From: Puffinus mauretanicus
Lineage: Eukaryota > Chordata > Aves > Procellariiformes > Procellariidae
Assembly (NCBI GenBank): GCA_023333565.1
Contig: JAJKFH010000115.1
Location: 2,108,001-2,172,000, forward strand
Reading direction: 5' to 3'
DNA: 64,000 nt
Part shown: positions 61,754-64,000 of the stretch, one piece after another
Layout of the letters: each line of letters opens with the position of its first letter
How positions within the stretch are numbered: the stretch's first letter is position 1
Translations under genes and position numbers: made by a program
Notes under the pieces: model-generated
Told to the model about the DNA's origin: nothing
The model's input: the letters and a program-made list of their open reading frames with translations, nothing else
The model's database searches: none

Positions 61754-64000
61754 CTACCAAATTGATTGTGATGTTTTAACAATGATGTCTTTACCCAAAT
61801 CCTTTAACAAAAAGTCAACAGTAAGCTCTTTATTTTCATCAGTGCACTGATGAAGCCATTGATGAATCCACCCATTTCCTACAGCCAAGTCTATTTGTTT
61901 GAATCAGATGGAAAGGCAGGTTCCCTGAACGCTAGTGGTGGCCATGTTGTGCAATCACTGTGTTAGTTTCAGCTTCATCCCTTAGGGACCATCAGAGTAA
62001 CCATTACATTAAGCAGCACTTCATTCTTGGGTTAGCCTTTTTAATTATATTAGCTGATTATAGATGTGAGCAAAAATGGCAGAACTGATGACAAATGGAT
62101 TTTCCAGCATGGTTCATTAAAATGCAGTTCATTCAAATATCTTGCTAAGGATGTCAAATAGGTGAAAATATGTAAGATAGGCAAATCAAAACTGATTATA
62201 AAAGCTGCTGAAGAAATAAAAGTGAGATAAAAGTTGACATGAAAGGTTAATTTAAGCAATGAGACTGGTCTAAGACCATTGGTCTTAAATGGTTCTGTAA
62301 GACCACTGTGCTGAGATAATCTAGTAATTTTTTTTTAACTTGCTGCAGTCTGGCTTCTAGTTTATACAAACATTGTGAAAATTGCCTTTAGGTAGCTTGG
62401 ATACCAATGAAAATATCTCTGTATCTCAGCTCAGAATGGCCCACAAAGCCATTGAAGCAACTGACTAAAAATTGTGTAGGTAAGCTACAGTGATATCAAG
62501 TGCATGCAACCACACTGCACAGAGCCAGAGAGACTGGGGTTTGGGATGGGAACATGAAGACATTAAGCAATGTCTCCCTCTTTCCACGTACCTGAGCCTG
62601 ACTGACAGAAGGCATAGGCACTTCATGAAGTAAGCACAGAGGGCACAGCTCCTGACGGCAACACAGCACTATTTGGAAGTGTATCTTAACTTGAGATGCT
62701 GCTTGATGAACTAGATCTACCAAGACTGACAGAACTGCTTCCAGTGCTATCAGGGTACTGACGTGGGCAAACTAATCAATACATAATCTAGCTAGCATAA
62801 ATGTAGTTTAGCTATTTCCGTATAGATTAAACCTTTGAGTGTACTGTGGACATACCCTAATTTATCCAGTGGCGATGGTAGTATTAGGTGTGTTGCATTT
62901 ATAAAGATCCTTGCACAATCTCACTACTGAAGAAAGTTTTTGTTATGAGAACTGTGAGGTGGTTTTCGTGTGGGGTTTTTTCATTCCACAGTTTATTGGT
63001 ATTTTGATGTGGTTTTCTTTAAGAACGTTGTCTCACTGAGTAGCTTTGATATAGTTAGAAGATGTGGAATGCATGTTAGATATTAAGCTGCCAAAAAGAG
63101 ATTCCTTGCTGTGATGGACAGAGGCAGGGGAATGTTCTGTTGTTTTAAGCAATGTGCTTAGTTTGAGGCAAGAAATTGTGCTTTATTATATTATTAGCAG
63201 TATTATTACTATAATAATACATTGCCTTGACCAATATCCATATGATACTAACTATAGGGAACAATTCTTTAATTACTGGTATCATTAACATTCCGAGTCA
63301 AGAGTTTACAGTATACAATAACACTAAAGCAAATAATAAAAGATGGAATCTGTTGTTTCAGAGTACAAACACAATAACAAACCTTTAATCCAAAGAATTT
63401 ACAATCTAAATAGTTAAGAAAAAATGTTATCCTTATATTTTGTGACTCATTCCTACTTTAAAGACCAAGGCTGCAGGAAAATTAATACTTTCTTAACTAT
63501 CCATGTTAATTATGAAACCTGGATCTCTTTGAATTCAGTAGCAAAGCTCCTCCAGATTTCAGTGGGTCCAGAACTTTCTTCTGACAGTATTTTTCCGTTA
63601 GTTTTGGAAACTACCAACTCCAGAAGTCCTTCTGCACTTTCTAAAATTCAAAGTTTATATTTGTTCTCTTTTCACTCTCTTCTATAGTATCACCATCTAA
63701 GTATTGCTGTGTGGTACAGAATGAATGTCAAGTGCTCCCCATTTATAAGGGATATAGATTTGAAGTGCTAATATACCATCTATTGACATTTCTAAAGAAT
63801 ACTGCTGATTGGTATTGCAGCCCAGAAGCATCTTTAAAACACTAGAGCAAAGGGGATACATCAACAGTAGCAGTACTGAAACATAAAATCTTGACAGCGT
63901 GGGACAACAGAGATTATTTCTCCTACAAGTCACAGAAAATTCATTTTGGAACCTAAGGGTACATGAGACCTCTGAAGAGGTCTGTTTCTTCGATTTTAAT
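61754..64000. other. AT-rich unique sequence, nothing recognised
   Basis: No gene or repeat family is recognised. A TATTATTA-type tract lies at 63184-63220. Open frames are under 90 codons. Confidence 0.45.

Overview
The window looks like gene-poor nuclear DNA from a bird, probably a non-galliform species. I read it as intergenic or deep intronic. It is AT-rich, holds remnants of CR1 (the main avian LINE), and is dotted with solitary endogenous retrovirus (ERV) long terminal repeats (LTRs) of types I associate with bird genomes. One LTR group begins TGTCCTGGTTTCGGCTGGGA and ends near TTAAACCAC; another ends (minus strand) in AAGGTCAACC...CACA. I found no convincing protein-coding gene, tRNA, rRNA, CRISPR array or bacterial-type operon. 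Nearly all open frames are under 110 codons and have no recognisable protein behind them. The species call rests on repeat recognition from memory, not on a search.

Layout: 1-12 kb is AT-rich unique sequence with four plus-strand LTRs of one family (1517, 4397, 5025, 11734), a CR1 3' end at 8849, and an older CR1 tail at about 12145-12540. From 12.5 to 38 kb there is mostly unrecognised sequence, a minus-strand CR1 scrap (17884), a solo LTR with a perfect 5-bp target-site duplication (TSD; 20396-20957), and a CpG-dense minus-strand LTR (26581-27366). At 38307-38629 lies a compact LTR with TATA box, poly(A) signal and near-perfect 6-bp TSD. From 38.6 to 50 kb the sequence is mainly unannotatable, with a GC-rich patch at 40412-40600 and one exon-like minus-strand open frame at 41439-41703. 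At 50-51.6 kb two minus-strand solo LTRs lie 245 bp apart. A second copy of the CpG-dense LTR is at 58089-58853. A larger, boundary-uncertain LTR-like element with a dense run of hairpins occupies about 60551-61748.

No set of genes works together here. The main history visible is repeated retroviral insertion followed by LTR-LTR recombination: every ERV locus is a solo LTR and no gag, pol or env frame was seen. The most unusual observations are (1) a 350-bp CpG-rich block that is identical by eye between two LTRs 31.5 kb apart, although their shared flanks differ heavily; (2) two unrelated U3-like modules joined to one R-U5-like module; (3) the hairpin cluster at 60847-61079; and (4) the exon-like frame at 41.5 kb. 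I did not find a convincing new biological system.
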